A stretch of 5,167 nucleotides of DNA, taken from contig JACDAO010000456.1 in NCBI GenBank assembly GCA_013695405.1, positions 1 through 5,167 of the forward strand. Direction: 5' to 3'. The translations under genes and the position numbers were made by a program. Below the pieces are notes generated by a model. It saw only the letters and a program-made list of their open reading frames with translations. It ran no database searches and was not told the DNA's origin. Every line of letters starts with the position of its first letter. The first letter of the stretch is position 1. The DNA comes from Acidobacteriota bacterium (GTDB lineage Bacteria > Acidobacteriota > Vicinamibacteria > Vicinamibacterales > Vicinamibacteraceae). Positions 4,554-5,167 of this stretch are shown here, in pieces.

Positions 4554-5167
4554 GTGACCTTCCTTCAGCCGCCCTGTTCGTTGCCTCTCCTGAGCGGCCC
4601 GTCGCCGGCACGGCGCCGGGTCGTCGTGGCGGCCGCGGTCCTGCTGGCCGGGTGGCTGCCTGCAGGCGAGGTGGTCGCACAGGGCCGGCCGAAGGCGCAG
4701 GTCACGCCGTTTGTCGCGGCTGATTCGGTGCCGGCCGGTGCGACGATCCGGGTCGCCGTCACCGTCACGCTGCCGGCGGGTCTGCACGTGCAGTCGGACG
4801 CGCCCAGGGATCCGTCGCTGATTCCGACGGTGCTGAGCGTCGACGCGCCGGCCGGACTCTCAGTGCAGTCGCTGGTCTACCCGACCCCGTCCGATTTCGC
4901 ACAGGAGGGGCAACCGCAGCCGCTCGCGGTGTTCGATCACGAGTTCGTGGCCGGCGCGGTGCTGCAGGTGCCCGCGGGACAGACGCCCGGGCCGTTGACG
5001 ATCCCGGGGCGCTTGCGCTACCAGGCGTGTGACGACCGGGTCTGCTTCGCGCCGCAGACGGCGCAGGTCACCTGGACCACGCGGATCACGCCCGCGGGCA
5101 CACCAGCGGGCGCACCGACGCATGCCGACGTGTTCGCGCGACTGGCGCGCGGGCGCACCACCCAGCC
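4554..5167 (+). CDS. DsbD-family thiol:disulfide interchange protein, N-terminal part (runs off the window)
   Basis: An open frame of 204 codons from GTG at 4554 to the right edge, with no stop. Residues 20-43 form a signal peptide (RRR, then VVVAAAVLLAGWLPAG, cleavage near VVA-Q). Residues about 45-178 are the periplasmic DsbD N-terminal domain (DsbD-alpha, PF11412-type immunoglobulin-like fold): VTVTLPAGLHVQSDAP (70-85), PGPLTIPGRLRYQACDDRVC, with redox cysteines C159 and C164 in YQACDDRVCFAPQT. This domain takes electrons from the DsbD membrane and thioredoxin parts and passes them to periplasmic partners, for example for cytochrome c maturation or disulfide isomerisation. The transmembrane and C-terminal thioredoxin domains would lie beyond the window, so I cannot tell a full DsbD from a stand-alone alpha domain. 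A Pro/Ala-rich linker (180-189) follows the domain. The cysteine spacing is CX4C, one shorter than I recall for E. coli DsbD. It lacks a Shine-Dalgarno. Confidence 0.85.
   Translation, partial: MTFLQPPCSLPLLSGPSPARRRVVVAAAVLLAGWLPAGEVVAQGRPKAQVTPFVAADSVPAGATIRVAVTVTLPAGLHVQSDAPRDPSLIPTVLSVDAPAGLSVQSLVYPTPSDFAQEGQPQPLAVFDHEFVAGAVLQVPAGQTPGPLTIPGRLRYQACDDRVCFAPQTAQVTWTTRITPAGTPAGAPTHADVFARLARGRTTQ

Noticed and set aside
4195..4680. A 161-codon minus-strand frame across the divergent region, and a 79-codon plus-strand frame at 4318-4557
   Set aside because: Both are arginine/proline-rich without motifs or ribosome sites, and the first overlaps the DsbD signal-peptide region antisense.
3431..4723. 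A 430-codon open frame on the plus strand opposite the esterase
   Set aside because: It is opposite a complete esterase with triad and signal peptide, and it runs in a different frame into the DsbD-family gene. The translation is low-complexity and has no domain.
5090..5162. Repeated GCGGGC(A/G)CACC motifs near the right edge
   Set aside because: They encode a Pro/Ala/Gly/Thr-rich linker after the DsbD alpha domain and are ordinary low-complexity coding sequence.
1..5167. Hidden mobile element, CRISPR array, toxin-antitoxin or defence system
   Set aside because: Apart from the short repeats reported, I see no transposase, integrase, spaced repeats, paired small genes or nuclease motifs on either strand.

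Overview
The window is GC-rich bacterial chromosome (by eye roughly two thirds G+C). It looks like an ordinary, gene-dense stretch of an environmental bacterium. My best guess is Acidobacteriota, Vicinamibacteria-like. This rests on the protein mix (signal-peptide methyltransferase, PGGG/GFSAGG esterase, COG4119-type Nudix, DUF2236/MpaB-like oxygenase) and on short G+C-rich tandem and palindromic repeats between genes. No search was run, so the assignment is tentative. I see no rRNA, tRNA, CRISPR array, transposase or phage gene.

Layout, left to right. Positions 1-299 (minus) hold the N-terminal third or less of an MpaB/DUF2236-type oxygenase that runs off the window. Positions 332-1396 (minus) are a complete zinc-dependent, L-idonate 5-dehydrogenase-like alcohol dehydrogenase, only 32 bp upstream of the oxygenase gene. 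Positions 1397-1577 are intergenic and hold a heptad-like ATCGG repeat, a perfect 9-bp inverted repeat and an 8-bp tandem repeat that abuts the next stop codon. Positions 1578-2243 (minus) encode an exported or membrane-anchored class I methyltransferase. Positions 2281-2706 (minus) are the remnant of a RibD_C/dihydrofolate-reductase-family gene that has lost its 5' end, bordered by palindromes at 2690-2744. Positions 2770-3240 (minus) are a complete Nudix hydrolase whose GTG start is fixed by a good Shine-Dalgarno. Positions 3341-4198 (minus) are a secreted alpha/beta-hydrolase esterase. Positions 4199-4553 are a divergent promoter region with no convincing gene. Positions 4554-5167 (plus) are the N-terminal part of a DsbD-family thiol:disulfide interchange protein, cut by the window edge.

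Six minus-strand genes or remnants are followed by one divergent plus-strand gene. The dehydrogenase and oxygenase are close enough to be cotranscribed. The other genes look like independent housekeeping or accessory functions, and I see no coherent pathway or new defence or mobile system. The most interesting points are: a shared TAxxAT-N6-GTG geometry at two genes that lack a Shine-Dalgarno (possible leaderless transcripts), a methyltransferase with a Sec signal peptide, a decayed DHFR-family gene beside REP-like palindromes, and the repeat cluster at 1415-1572.
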